A stretch of 64,000 nucleotides of DNA from RBG-13-51-18 sp963739395 (GTDB taxonomy: Bacteria > Chloroflexota > Dehalococcoidia > Dehalococcoidales > RBG-16-60-22). Numbering within the stretch: the first letter of the stretch is position 1; each line of letters opens with the position of its first letter. Below the pieces are notes generated by a model. The model was not told the origin of the DNA, searched no databases, and worked only from the letters and a program-made list of their open reading frames with translations. The stretch covers positions 992,001 to 1,056,000 of the forward strand of contig CAVUAE010000001.1 of NCBI GenBank assembly GCA_963739395.1, given 5' to 3'. The position numbers and the translations under genes were made by a program. Below, piece after piece: positions 33,206 through 42,339 of the stretch.

Positions 33206-35098
33206 TTAACCTCCTGATGTTGAATAAAGCTTATGTGTTTTAATATATCGCGCCACTGCTTCCGGTACGAGGTGGTCGATGGATTCACCCTTTGCCGCGA
33301 GGTCTCTGATTTCCGTGGCGCTGATATCAACTCTGGGTTTATCTAAAAATATCACCTTTGGCGATATGCCCGGTAAGACGCCTTCCAGGTTCTTGAGTCT
33401 CGGCTTATCGTAGCCCGGCCGCGGTACTGCCACCAGTGTGCACATGGTGATAATCCGCGATGGCTGGTGCCACTCCGGTAACTGTTCCAGGCTGTCCCAG
33501 CCTAAAATGAAATACAGCTCGTCCTTGCCGCCCGACTTTTTCTTTATTTCCGTAATAGTTTCCGCGGTATATGAGGGACCCTTACGTTCAATCTCTATAG
33601 CAGACACTTTAAGATAAGGAGTGCCCTCAATCGCTAGTTTCAACATTTCCAGACGGTGTTTAGCTGATGTTACTGTTTCGTTCGGGCGGGACATCGGCTG
33701 GCCCGCCGGTATCAAGATAACTTCATTAAGTTCCAGCGCTGTTTTGGCTTCCTCAGCAATCATTAAATGACCCAGATGAACGGGGTCGAAAGTTCCACCT
33801 AAAATACCAACCTTATTTACTGCCCGACCCGGCTTATCCCACTCCCAAACCAGGTCGCCGCAGCGTACTTTGTCCCCAACTTTAACACCGGCTTTTTCCA
33901 GGATATTGTTCACGCCATGCTTTTCGAGCTGGTAATTCATCTGCCAGCGTAGTTCTCCTTCGGTAGCGCCGCTGCCAACGAATAATCTATCCAGTCCCGG
34001 CGCGCGGATAATCCATTCACTGCCCTTTCTGTCTACTTTAATGCGGGGTTCTTTGGGTTGCGGTCTGAATATCTTACCTGGCGGTTCGGGTCGCTTTTCG
34101 CTTTCTGTTTGCGTCTTTAATAACTCCAGTGCCGACGCCATCAGTTTATCAACGCCCTGCTTCGTTGCTGCCGAAATATAATGGGCTTTTATGCCCGCCC
34201 CGGATAGTTCTTTTTTGATAACATCAAGTTTTTCCTGCACTTCCGGCAGGTCGATTTTATTTAGGGCGATTATCTGCGGTTTTTGCGCTAAGGATATGTC
34301 AAATTTAGCAAGCTCATTATTTACTTTTATCATATCGTCGGCTGGAGTATCCGACGTGCCGCTGATAAGGTGAATCAGTATTTTAGTACGCATGGCATGA
34401 CGCAGAAAATCATGCCCGAGTCCCTTGCCAAGATGAGCACCCTCTATCAAACCAGGTATCTCGGCCATAACAAAACTTGTCGTCCCGATGTTTACGACGC
34501 CCAGCACTGGCTCAAGAGTAGTGAAGGGATAACTGGCGATTTTGGGCTTGGCGGCTGATGCCGCTGCCAGCAGAGTTGATTTGCCGGCATTGGGATAGCC
34601 GATAATACCGACGTCCGCAATAAGTCTCAACTCCAGTCGCAGGGTCTTCTCTTCTCCCTTTTCACCACGCAAGGCGAGACGCGGCGTCTGGTTAGTCGAA
34701 GACTTAAAGTGAACATTCCCCAAGCCACCTTTACCCCCCACTCCCACAACAACCTTATCATCGATGTTTTCCAGGTCTGTTAATAATTCTTCTTTACCAT
34801 CTTCATCGATGGTAGTAATCATCGTGCCGGGGGGTACAAGAAGGATAAGGTCTTTACCATCTTTACCGTATTTTTTCTTTCCGGCACCATTATGACCGTT
34901 TTCTGCCTGGTACATCTTTCTATGACGGAAAAACCTTAAGCTATCCGTTGACTTATCGGCCCTGATAATGACATCTCCTCCCTTACCACCATCACCGCCA
35001 TCAGGACCTCCGTAAGGCACATACATCTCACGGCGGAAGCTAACCGCACCGTTCCCACCGTCACCCGCTTTTATAGATATCTCTACCTTATCAAACAT
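33206..35098 (-). CDS. obg-nadD: GTPase Obg fused to nicotinate-nucleotide adenylyltransferase NadD
   Basis: 630 residues. The glycine-rich Obg fold takes residues 1-158, the G domain has GYPNAGKST near 165, NKID near 278, and the OCT domain runs to about 425. Residues 430-630 are a complete NadD: GGTFDPVHLGH (434-444), RPGY near 560 and ISATEIR near 592. Obg acts in ribosome maturation, and NadD makes deamido-NAD. No start codon lies between the halves, so this is a true one-frame fusion and not overlapping genes. TATAAT is at 35141-35136 upstream. Confidence 0.93.
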   Translation of the reverse strand: MFDKVEISIKAGDGGNGAVSFRREMYVPYGGPDGGDGGKGGDVIIRADKSTDSLRFFRHRKMYQAENGHNGAGKKKYGKDGKDLILLVPPGTMITTIDEDGKEELLTDLENIDDKVVVGVGGKGGLGNVHFKSSTNQTPRLALRGEKGEEKTLRLELRLIADVGIIGYPNAGKSTLLAAASAAKPKIASYPFTTLEPVLGVVNIGTTSFVMAEIPGLIEGAHLGKGLGHDFLRHAMRTKILIHLISGTSDTPADDMIKVNNELAKFDISLAQKPQIIALNKIDLPEVQEKLDVIKKELSGAGIKAHYISAATKQGVDKLMASALELLKTQTESEKRPEPPGKIFRPQPKEPRIKVDRKGSEWIIRAPGLDRLFVGSGATEGELRWQMNYQLEKHGVNNILEKAGVKVGDKVRCGDLVWEWDKPGRAVNKVGILGGTFDPVHLGHLMIAEEAKTALELNEVILIPAGQPMSRPNETVTSAKHRLEMLKLAIEGTPYLKVSAIEIERKGPSYTAETITEIKKKSGGKDELYFILGWDSLEQLPEWHQPSRIITMCTLVAVPRPGYDKPRLKNLEGVLPGISPKVIFLDKPRVDISATEIRDLAAKGESIDHLVPEAVARYIKTHKLYSTSGG

Positions 35099-35381
35099 AT
35101 AAATCCAAGATTCACAAAAGAATTAGATAATAATGATTATACAACAAGTTATATAATAAGGGTTTATTTAACAGTAATAATACTAATAATGGAAAGATGA
35201 CATTGTGAGTTCGGCATTGTAACATTGATATTTTCCACACAAACTGAGTGAGCGAAAATTCTCAAATAATTCACAAAATATATTAAAAACATTAGCAAAT
35301 GAAAGATATATAATAGATAAACACTTAAAAGAGTAAATGCGTAACTGCGCAAGTGTTGGAATGGGTGAGAACATGGTAAAG
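35099..35381. other. AT-rich intergenic region between obg-nadD and dnaA
   Basis: 283 bases, about 70% A+T, with no gene. It holds the Obg promoter region, one near-DnaA box TTTTCCACA (35231-35239), ATTCACAAAA at two places, and a family C repeat (TGCGTAACTGCGCAA, 35339-35353). A replication origin is possible, but exact TTATCCACA boxes are lacking. Confidence 0.3.
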
Positions 35382-36749
35382 CTACGCAGGAACAGCGATA
35401 TGGTTCTTGGGGCGCATGTGATGTTGAATGTCGCGCAGCTTACGTTTTAAGAATGGGCTGGCATTGATATCAGTGGAGACTTTTTTGCAGGCATTGGTTA
35501 CCGCGGCAGCATCGCGATTTCCTAAAGCCTGACCTATTTGGTCCAGGGAGTAATTAGTTTCCTGGCGGATGAGATACATCGCTAGTCGACGGGCTAGTGT
35601 GGTATCCTTGTCACGTTCACGCCCTAATAAGGAATCACGGGATATTTGAAAACAATCTGCCACGGCTTCGATAATCATTATCGGCGTAATATCATTGGGC
35701 ATGGCATCTTTACTAGCGATGTCATCAAGCGCTTTCGAGGCGATTTCTAGTGTCGGCGCCGCCCGGAGAAGCTTGGCAAAGGCGAAAACGCGATTGAGAG
35801 ACCCCTCCAATACCCTGATGTTACGGTGCGTTTCTCCGGCAATAAATTCCAGAACATCATTGGGAACGCTAATACCCTTCTGATGGGCTTTGGACTGAAG
35901 AATAGCCAGGCGCGTTTCATAATCCGGCGGTTGGATATCGACGATTAAACCCCATTCAAAGCGGGAGCGTAAGCGCTCCTCGAGTAAAGGCATCGATTTT
36001 GGCGGGCAGTCGCTGGTGATGACAATCTGGCGGTTGGTGTTATGTAGCTCATTAAAGGTGTGGAAGAAACTCTCCTCCGTCTGCTCCTTGCCGCCGATAA
36101 ACTGGATATCATCGATAAGCAGCATGCCGATGTTGCGATATTTGTTGCGAAAGTCCTCGGTGTTTTTATCCCGCACGGCCAAGATAAACTCATTGGTAAA
36201 CTGCTCGGCGCTGGTGCAGATAACATTGATGTGGTAAGTAACCGCCATCTGGCCGATAGCATGAAGAAGATGTGTCTTGCCGAGCCCGGCGCCACCATAA
36301 ATGAAGAGAGGATTATAACTGCGACCCGGATTTTGAGCGACGGAAAAAGCTGCGGCGCGGGCAAGGCTGTTACAACTTCCTTCAATAAAAGATTCGAAAA
36401 CATAATTGGGATTCAGTCTGGTGTAAGTTGGCGGTGGTGCGGGCATCACGGTCACACTGTCCGACTCGGCGGATGGCTGGTGGTTTTTGCCATTAACCTG
36501 AAATGAAACCTTGACGTGAGGTGATGTCAAACCCATAAGCGATTTTTCGATAAGCGAGCGCTGATTTCTCTCTAAATATACAGCCGCGAAGGTATTGGGC
36601 ACGCCGATAACAAATTCATTGTCCTGATAACTTAAGCCGATGGTTTTACTGAACCACGTGCGGTAGTTCGGTTTGCTAACTTGCACCTGCAAATCACCCA
36701 GGGCAATTTCCCATATTTCTTTTGGTGTACGACTGATTTTAGAATTCAT
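35382..36749 (-). CDS. dnaA: Chromosomal replication initiator DnaA (variant DNA-binding motif)
   Basis: 455 residues. Domain I starts EIWEIALGDLQVQVSKPNYRTWF. AAA+ domain III has Walker A GGAGLGKTHLLHAI near 150 and LLIDDIQFI. Domain IV begins near 350. The normal signature G-G-R-D-H-(T/S)-T-V reads G-N-R-D-A-A-A-V at residues 410-417, so the His and Thr residues that read DnaA boxes in the E. coli protein are all Ala. Either this DnaA recognises other boxes or it is a second DnaA. The gene is single and intact. Confidence 0.92.
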   Translation of the reverse strand: MNSKISRTPKEIWEIALGDLQVQVSKPNYRTWFSKTIGLSYQDNEFVIGVPNTFAAVYLERNQRSLIEKSLMGLTSPHVKVSFQVNGKNHQPSAESDSVTVMPAPPPTYTRLNPNYVFESFIEGSCNSLARAAAFSVAQNPGRSYNPLFIYGGAGLGKTHLLHAIGQMAVTYHINVICTSAEQFTNEFILAVRDKNTEDFRNKYRNIGMLLIDDIQFIGGKEQTEESFFHTFNELHNTNRQIVITSDCPPKSMPLLEERLRSRFEWGLIVDIQPPDYETRLAILQSKAHQKGISVPNDVLEFIAGETHRNIRVLEGSLNRVFAFAKLLRAAPTLEIASKALDDIASKDAMPNDITPIMIIEAVADCFQISRDSLLGRERDKDTTLARRLAMYLIRQETNYSLDQIGQALGNRDAAAVTNACKKVSTDINASPFLKRKLRDIQHHMRPKNHIAVPA

Positions 36750-37103
36750 AATACATACAAAATGCCTGCCGGTTTACTCCTCTGCAGGCAGATGAATTAC
36801 CTACTTTTTGGGCAAAAACTCACCCTCAATTGAACAACACCTGGACTTACCGCCCGACCTGGCGGTGTTGTAGTTTTTTAAAGTTAATAAAATAATTTCT
36901 ATTAACAAAAAAAGAATAAAATGAAAACGTCGAAATAGCAAATATTTTAAGGACGGATACGGGACGTTTTTACCCCATCACTGCCCTTACAATCTCTTTA
37001 AAACTCTGTTTTTTACGTGTTTTCGATAGTCGTATGCTCAACCACGAGGGGTGGTAAAAAATTTATTTTCATGTTAAAATTTTCCTGAGTTCGGAGGAAA
37101 AAA
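36750..37103. other. Intergenic region upstream of dnaA and fmt
   Basis: 354 bases between divergent genes. GCCTGC/GCAGGC hairpin (about 36757-36781) near the dnaA start. CAACACC (36835-36841) / GGTGTTG (36864-36870) hairpin with inner ACCGCC/GGCGGT, followed on the plus strand by TTTTTT (36874-36879). A very AT-rich block spans 36875-36960. No TTATCCACA box is seen. It probably holds both promoters. Confidence 0.4.
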
Positions 37104-38042
37104 TTGCGGATAGTTTTTATGGGCTCGCCAAAATTTTCTGTGCCCTCACTAGAGCAGTTATTATTCAGCCAGCATAAGGTTGTTGCCGTCTATACTCAGC
37201 CGGATAGACCCTATGGTCGGGGACGCAGTCTGGCGATATCACCGGTTAAAGAAGCCGCTTTAAAATGGGGACTGCCGGTCATGCAACCGGAGAGTTTGCA
37301 GTCGGCGGAAGCGTTAGCAAAACTGGCGGTATTTAAACCAGACGTTATTGTCGTCTGTGCTTACGGACACATTTTAACACAACCATTACTCGATATACCG
37401 CCCCGGCAATGCATTAACGTTCACTTTTCTCTGTTGCCGAAACACCGCGGGGCGTCACCAGTGGCATCAGCGATACTCGCTGGTGATGAGTTTACCGGCG
37501 TCACCATCCAGCTGGTAAGGCTGAAGGTTGATACTGGTCCAGTACTGGCGACCGCGTCTATCCCAATATCTAAAAATGATAACACTGAGACACTCATGGA
37601 AAAACTGAGTATCATCGGAGCGCGTCTTTTAGAAGAAGCTTTAACCGGCTGGCTGAATGGCACGATAAAACCGCAAAACCAGGACGAATCCAAAGCGACA
37701 TACTTCGGTCAGGTGAAAAAAGAAGACGGAGAAATTGATTGGCGACAGCCGGCGTTAGATATCTGGCGACGCGTACGCGCTTTTTATCCCTGGCCCGGAT
37801 GTTTTACTTACTGGAAAGGCAAACAGCTAAAAATCAACGAAGCTTATTATTTACCTGATAAAGATAAAAAAGAACCCGGAAGTGTAATATCGCTAACTCC
37901 CGCTGAAGGTCTGGTGGGCATAAAAACCGGTGACGGTATTCTAGTGATAAAGAATATACAGTATGCCGGGAAAAAAGCCATGAGCGCCGCCGATTTTATC
38001 CGAGGCCAGCGCGATTTTACCGGCGCTAAATTGCCTTCCTAA
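37104..38042 (+). CDS. fmt: Methionyl-tRNA formyltransferase
   Basis: 312 residues. It transfers formyl from 10-formyl-THF to initiator Met-tRNA. VFMGSPKFSVPSL is at the N terminus. The catalytic INVHFSLLPKHRGASPVASAIL near 110-131 includes Asn and His, and a C-terminal OB-like domain (INEAYYL) is present. The start is TTG 37104, supported by GGAGG 8 bases upstream. Confidence 0.95.
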   Translation: MRIVFMGSPKFSVPSLEQLLFSQHKVVAVYTQPDRPYGRGRSLAISPVKEAALKWGLPVMQPESLQSAEALAKLAVFKPDVIVVCAYGHILTQPLLDIPPRQCINVHFSLLPKHRGASPVASAILAGDEFTGVTIQLVRLKVDTGPVLATASIPISKNDNTETLMEKLSIIGARLLEEALTGWLNGTIKPQNQDESKATYFGQVKKEDGEIDWRQPALDIWRRVRAFYPWPGCFTYWKGKQLKINEAYYLPDKDKKEPGSVISLTPAEGLVGIKTGDGILVIKNIQYAGKKAMSAADFIRGQRDFTGAKLPS

Positions 38043-38046
38043 ATTC

Positions 38047-38085
38047 ACTGCGTAATAACGCATCAACGCAATTGCGCAATTACGG
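38047..38085. repeat. Family C dispersed repeat
   Basis: TGCGTAATAACGCATCAACGCAATTGCGCAATTACG, a run of overlapping small palindromes. It lies between fmt and mazG. Confidence 0.6.
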
Positions 38086-38119
38086 AAAGATTACAGAGAA
38101 TAATAAGCTACCCTCTTTG

Positions 38120-38148
38120 TTGCTACAATGAACCCCGCTCGCTATAAT
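38120..38148 (+). promoter_or_regulatory. mazG promoter
   Basis: TTGCTA (38120-38125), 17-base spacer, exact TATAAT (38143-38148). It lies so close to the ATG at 38150 that this codon would be upstream of the transcription start. Confidence 0.7.
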
Positions 38149-38167
38149 CATGGTTAAGGAGTTACCA

Positions 38168-39115
38168 TTGTCTTCAAAAGAAAACTTACACAAATTTGAC
38201 ACACTGGTGGAAATAATCGCCAGGTTACGCGCGCCGGACGGCTGTCCGTGGGATAAAGAACAGACCCACCGCAGTCTCCGCAAGCATATATTATCGGAGT
38301 CTTATGAGGTCCTGGCCGCGCTGGATGATGGGGATAAAGAAAAACTTTGCGAGGAGCTGGGCGACCTTTTATTGCAAATCGTACTGCATGCCCAAATAGC
38401 CAAAGATAACCGCGAGTTTAAAATCGATGATGTTATAAAAAGCATCAACACTAAAATAATCCACCGCCACCCACATATCTTCGGCAACCGTAAAGTTAAA
38501 GATTCTGCCGAAGTCATGCATAACTGGGAAACTCTGAAAAAAGAAGAACGCGAGGAGGGAGTGTCGCTACTGGAAGGTATCCCCAAAGAAATGCCGGCAT
38601 TAGCTTATGCTTATGAAATATCGCGGCGCGCGGTCAATGCCGGTTTTGAATGGGAAAATATCGAAGGCGTCATCGATAAGCTGGCGGAAGAAATAAAAGA
38701 AATTAAAGATTCGGATAATCATAAAGAAAAAGAACAGGAGTTTGGCGACCTGTTGTTCACGCTGGTTAACGTAGCACGCTGGGAAGGCATCGACGCCGAA
38801 GCGGCGCTGCGGGAGGCGAATAACAAGTTTTATAAGCGTTTCACCCGCATGGAAGAACTTTGCCGAAAACGCGCCATCGATTTTAGTAAATTATCCTTTA
38901 AAGAAAAAGACGACCTCTGGGAGGAGGCAAAAGGGGGATTAAAAAATAAATGGTCGGGGCGAGTGGATTTGAACCACCGACCTCAGCGTCCCGAACGCTG
39001 CGCGCTAAACCAGACTGCGCTACGCCCCGACGTCATTTATTATAAGGCTACAACCACTTGTAAGGCAAGAAACTCTGGTAATGTCATTCCAGCCCTCACG
39101 CTTCACTCAGGGTAA
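38168..39115 (+). CDS. mazG: Nucleoside triphosphate pyrophosphohydrolase MazG, read-through tail
   Basis: House-cleaning NTP pyrophosphatase with two MazG domains (CPWDKEQTHRSLRKHILSE, EELGDLLLQIVLHA; second copy EFGDLLFTLVNVARW). I start at TTG 38168 because AAGGAG precedes it, and the ATG at 38150 lies right against the -10 box. The domain ends near residue 260. The frame then has no stop and runs antisense through the tRNA-Pro gene (translated SGRVDLNHRP) and into a family B repeat, giving about 50 non-native residues. Confidence 0.88.
   Translation: MSSKENLHKFDTLVEIIARLRAPDGCPWDKEQTHRSLRKHILSESYEVLAALDDGDKEKLCEELGDLLLQIVLHAQIAKDNREFKIDDVIKSINTKIIHRHPHIFGNRKVKDSAEVMHNWETLKKEEREEGVSLLEGIPKEMPALAYAYEISRRAVNAGFEWENIEGVIDKLAEEIKEIKDSDNHKEKEQEFGDLLFTLVNVARWEGIDAEAALREANNKFYKRFTRMEELCRKRAIDFSKLSFKEKDDLWEEAKGGLKNKWSGRVDLNHRPQRPERCALNQTALRPDVIYYKATTTCKARNSGNVIPALTLHSG
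38951..39029 (-). tRNA. tRNA-Pro (CGG)
   Basis: On the minus strand CGGGGCG (39029-39023) pairs with CGCCCCG (38961-38955), followed by A and the encoded CCA (38953-38951). Anticodon stem CAGCG/CGCTG encloses TTCGGGA, giving anticodon CGG. The T arm has GGTTCAAATCC. It overlaps the 3' end of mazG on the opposite strand. Confidence 0.95.
39039..39068 (-). promoter_or_regulatory. tRNA-Pro promoter
   Basis: Minus-strand TTGCCT (39068-39063), 18-base spacer, exact TATAAT (39044-39039), 10 bases before the mature tRNA 5' end. Confidence 0.7.
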
Positions 39116-39245
39116 ACTCCAGCGGGAATCTAGGTGGGGTAAAGGAAAAAAACAATAGCGTCAGTGAGTAAATGAGTAAGTGCGCAGTTGCGCAAATGAG
39201 ATTTTATTTGTCATTCTGAGCGTAGCGAAGAATCTCGGGGAGGGG
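39078..39245. repeat. Cluster of family B and C repeats
   Basis: GTCATTCCAGCC...CCAGCGGGAATC (39081-39130), a TGCGCAGTTGCGCAA family C unit (39181-39195), then GTCATTCTGAGCGTAGCGAAGAATCTC (39211-39237). It fills the space between mazG/tRNA-Pro and apgM. Confidence 0.7.
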
Positions 39246-39260
39246 CAATAATAGGATAAT

Positions 39261-40445
39261 ATGAAATACATCGTGTTAATAATTGATGGAGCGGCGGGGC
39301 TCCCTATTCCAGTTAGAGGTGGAAAAACCAGCCTTGAACTGGCGCGCACGCCCAACCTCGACGCATTAACAGCGGAGGGCACTTTGGGCTTAGCGCGCAC
39401 CGTCCCCAACGGCATGGAGCCGAGCAGCGCCTGCGCCTGTATGTCCGTCATGGGGTACGACCCGACTATTTACTATAAAGGCAGGGCTTCCATCGAGGCG
39501 AAAAGCATGGGGATTAAGATTGGTCCCGGAGAAGTCGTCTTTCGCTGCAATCTGGTCAGTGTTATCGACGGGAAGATGCACGACTATTCTGCCGGACATA
39601 TTACCACCAAAGATGCTGCGGCAATTATAAAATCGCTGAATAAAGAACTTGGCATTGACGATATCGTTTTTTACCCCGGCGTCAGCTACCGGCACATCCT
39701 GAAAATAAAAGGTCATGAGGAGACTCTAAAAGCGGGTTGTACACCGCCTCATGATATCCCTGGAAAACCAGTCAAAGACTATCTACCACAGGGTTCTGGC
39801 AGCGAACTATTAAATGACCTCATGACTCGTTCGGAAATACTACTGAAAAGCCACAAAATCAACGAGAGACGGCTTAAACGCGGTAATGTACCCGCTAATA
39901 CTATCTGGCTATTTTGGGGCAGTGGGCAGGTTCCTGAAATGCCTACTTTTGTGAAGGCTTACGGCTTAAACGCGGCGATGACCTCCGGCGTTGACCTTCT
40001 ACGTGGTTTAGCGAAGATGGCAGGCATGATGGTACTGAAAATTAAAGGTGTAACTGATGGTCCCGATAACGATAACGCCGCCCAGGTAAATGGCGCCTTA
40101 AAAGCTTTAAAAAAGCACGACCTTGTTATCATCCATATAGAGGCGGCCGATGAAGCCGGTCATGGCGGCCAAATCGATGAAAAGGTTAAAGCTATTGAAG
40201 ATATCGATAAACAGGTCGTTAGTCGACTACGGGAATATAAAAGTGATTTACGCGTCCTTATTATGCCCGACCATCCCACCCCCATTACCACCCGCACTCA
40301 TAGTCCCGAACCCGTGCCGTTCTTGGTATGGGGTAAGGGCATAAGCGCCAATGGTGCCAACCGTTTCACCGAGACGGAGGCTAAAGCCACTGGCGCTTAT
40401 ATCGCCGATGGGTATAAAATAATGGGAAAGCTGATTACAAAATAA
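39261..40445 (+). CDS. apgM: Cofactor-independent phosphoglycerate mutase, archaeal type
   Basis: 394 residues. Interconverts 3- and 2-phosphoglycerate. YIVLIIDGAAGLP gives the first metal Asp, PSSACACMSVMGYDP carries the nucleophile Ser region, and VIIHIEAADEAGHGG and MPDHPTPITTRTHSPEPVPF supply the other metal ligands. Length and motifs fit the ApgM branch rather than GpmI. The ATG start is 15 bases downstream of the repeat cluster. Confidence 0.92.
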   Translation: MKYIVLIIDGAAGLPIPVRGGKTSLELARTPNLDALTAEGTLGLARTVPNGMEPSSACACMSVMGYDPTIYYKGRASIEAKSMGIKIGPGEVVFRCNLVSVIDGKMHDYSAGHITTKDAAAIIKSLNKELGIDDIVFYPGVSYRHILKIKGHEETLKAGCTPPHDIPGKPVKDYLPQGSGSELLNDLMTRSEILLKSHKINERRLKRGNVPANTIWLFWGSGQVPEMPTFVKAYGLNAAMTSGVDLLRGLAKMAGMMVLKIKGVTDGPDNDNAAQVNGALKALKKHDLVIIHIEAADEAGHGGQIDEKVKAIEDIDKQVVSRLREYKSDLRVLIMPDHPTPITTRTHSPEPVPFLVWGKGISANGANRFTETEAKATGAYIADGYKIMGKLITK

Positions 40446-40454
40446 ATTAATACT

Positions 40455-40610
40455 TATTAGAGTAATTGCGCATTTGCGCAATTGAGTAAATGAGCGAAAG
40501 AGTAATTACTCCTTTGTCATTCCGTACTTGATACGGAATCCAGGCGGGGTGTGGCGGAATAAATAAAAGAATAACTACGAAACTGCGTAAATACGCAAGA
40601 GAGTAATTAA
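40455..40610. repeat. Family C and B repeats between apgM and lysC
   Basis: TTGCGCATTTGCGCAATTGAG (40467-40487), GTCATTCCGTACTTGATACGGAATCC (40517-40542), then CTGCGTAAATACGCAAG (40582-40598). No coding signal. Confidence 0.7.
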
Positions 40611-40621
40611 GGAATAACAAA

Positions 40622-41842
40622 ATGGGTTTAATCGTCCAGAAATACGGCGGCTCATCTGTCGCCGATGCCAAAAAGATAAAGAACATTGCCCAGCGCATCG
40701 CTAAAACGCGTCAAGCGGGTAATAAAGTTGTCGTCGTCGTCTCCGCCATGGGCGATACCACCGACGATTTGATTAAACTGGCATATCAAGTTAACAAAGA
40801 CCCGGAAGAACGCGAGCTTGATGTTTTGCTTTCTACCGGCGAACTTGTCGCTAGCACCCTCTTAGCCATGGCGTTGCACGGTATGGACCTTCCGGCTATC
40901 AGTTTGAGCGGTGCCCAAGCCGGCATCAGGACAGACGACGCTTACAGCCAGGCGCGTATCACCAATATTGACCCTTCCCGCGTTTTAAAAGAGCTGAACA
41001 AAGGAAATATCGTTATTGTAGCTGGCTTCCAGGGTATAACCGCGGACATGGATATCACCACCCTGGGACGAGGTGGCTCGGATACCACGGCGGTAGCTCT
41101 GGCGGCAGCGTTAAAAGCCGAACGCTGCGAGCGCTATACCGATGTCGACGGTATTTATACCACCGACCCCCATCTCCTCTCCCAAGCCCGAAAACTCAAG
41201 GAAATCAGTTACGACGAAATGCTGGAGATGGTGACTTATGGATTTAAGGCTATCCAGCCGCGGGCTGTAGAGCTTGCCGAAGTATATAACGTTCCTTTGT
41301 TGGTTGCGTCTAGCTTTAATAAAAAATCCGGTACGTTGATTCATAAAGAGGTGTCTATGGAAATTCGTAATAAAGTCAGAGGCATCGCCCATGACCTTGA
41401 TGTCGCTAAGATAACTATCGTCGGTGTTCCTGATAAACCCGGCGTCGCCGCTAAGATATTCTTGTCTTTGGCTAAGGCGGGCATCAGCGTCGATACTATC
41501 GTACAGAACGCCAGTATGAAAAAGGTCACCGACCTCACCTTCACGGTAGCGCAGAGTCAATTAAAAAACGCTATGGCAGTGGTGAAGCCTATCGCCAAAT
41601 CCGTCGGCGCGCGACAATGCATCGGCGACCCCAAATGGGGCAAGATCAGCATCATTGGTACCGGCATGCAAAATGCCCCGGGCTATGCTGCCCGTATGTT
41701 CGATACGTTAAGCAAGGCGGGCATCAATATCCAGCTGATTACAACGTCAGAGATAAGAATTACCTGTATCATTGATGAGGATAAAGTAAAAGACGCGGTA
41801 AAAGCCTTGCATAAAGCTTTCGAGCTGGATAAAGAAACCTAG
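40622..41842 (+). CDS. lysC: Aspartate kinase
   Basis: 406 residues. First step of lysine, threonine and methionine synthesis. VQKYGGSSVADAKKI is the kinase N terminus, LGRGGSDTTAVALAAAL lies near 142, and VDGIYTTDP near 175. Two ACT domains follow (from about 265 and 345), so allosteric control by end product is expected. It is monofunctional, with no homoserine dehydrogenase attached. Confidence 0.96.
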   Translation: MGLIVQKYGGSSVADAKKIKNIAQRIAKTRQAGNKVVVVVSAMGDTTDDLIKLAYQVNKDPEERELDVLLSTGELVASTLLAMALHGMDLPAISLSGAQAGIRTDDAYSQARITNIDPSRVLKELNKGNIVIVAGFQGITADMDITTLGRGGSDTTAVALAAALKAERCERYTDVDGIYTTDPHLLSQARKLKEISYDEMLEMVTYGFKAIQPRAVELAEVYNVPLLVASSFNKKSGTLIHKEVSMEIRNKVRGIAHDLDVAKITIVGVPDKPGVAAKIFLSLAKAGISVDTIVQNASMKKVTDLTFTVAQSQLKNAMAVVKPIAKSVGARQCIGDPKWGKISIIGTGMQNAPGYAARMFDTLSKAGINIQLITTSEIRITCIIDEDKVKDAVKALHKAFELDKET

Positions 41843-41901
41843 TAAAAGGGTAGTAATTACGCAATTGCGCATTTGCGCCTGATTGATTTAGGAAAAATAA
41901 A

Positions 41902-41938
41902 AAGGGGCAGGTTCAACACCTGCCCCTTCACTTTTTTT
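41902..41938. terminator. Strong bidirectional Rho-independent terminator
   Basis: AAGGGGCAGGT (41902-41912) pairs perfectly with ACCTGCCCCTT (41918-41928), with TTTTTTT after it on the plus strand and an A-rich (T on minus) run before it. It serves lysC and the convergent NifU-like gene. Confidence 0.92.
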
Positions 41939-41948
41939 CCTTTCGCTG

Positions 41949-42167
41949 TTAGACGGCGATAACTTCTTTAACCTCGGGTACTTCTTGCTTCAAAATTCTC
42001 TCGATGCCGTTCTTGAGCGTTATTGTAGAATGCGGACAGCCGGCACAGGCGCCGACGAGCTTTACCTTTACGGTTCCACCCTCGATACCCACCAGTTCCA
42101 CGTTGCCTCCGTCCCTTACTAAATAGGGTCGTACTTTATCCAAAACACTCTTCACTTTTTCTTGCAT
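41949..42167 (-). CDS. NifU C-terminal-domain Fe-S scaffold protein
   Basis: 72 residues. The whole protein is a NifU-C (Nfu) domain: VRPYLVRDGGNVELV followed by GACAGCPHSTITLKNGIERIL, where the C-x2-C pair (Cys39/Cys42) holds a transient [4Fe-4S] cluster for delivery to apoproteins. Confidence 0.95.
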   Translation of the reverse strand: MQEKVKSVLDKVRPYLVRDGGNVELVGIEGGTVKVKLVGACAGCPHSTITLKNGIERILKQEVPEVKEVIAV

Positions 42168-42339
42168 TTTAAGCTAAACTCCTTTAATATTTAAGAGAGG
42201 TTTCTATATAAATTCTATCTGTTAGTAAGGCTATTGTCAAACAGGTTAAATTTAGGTCTAAAATCTCTTGAATGACTGATTTCACTGATGTAGAATATAT
42301 CAACTTATCTAATAGCATACTCTTTTTCTGGAGAAATAA

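Noticed and set aside
35099..37103. Firm oriC call around dnaA
   Set aside because: Only one near-match to a DnaA box is visible, and this DnaA has an altered box-reading motif. Skew analysis of the whole chromosome would be needed.
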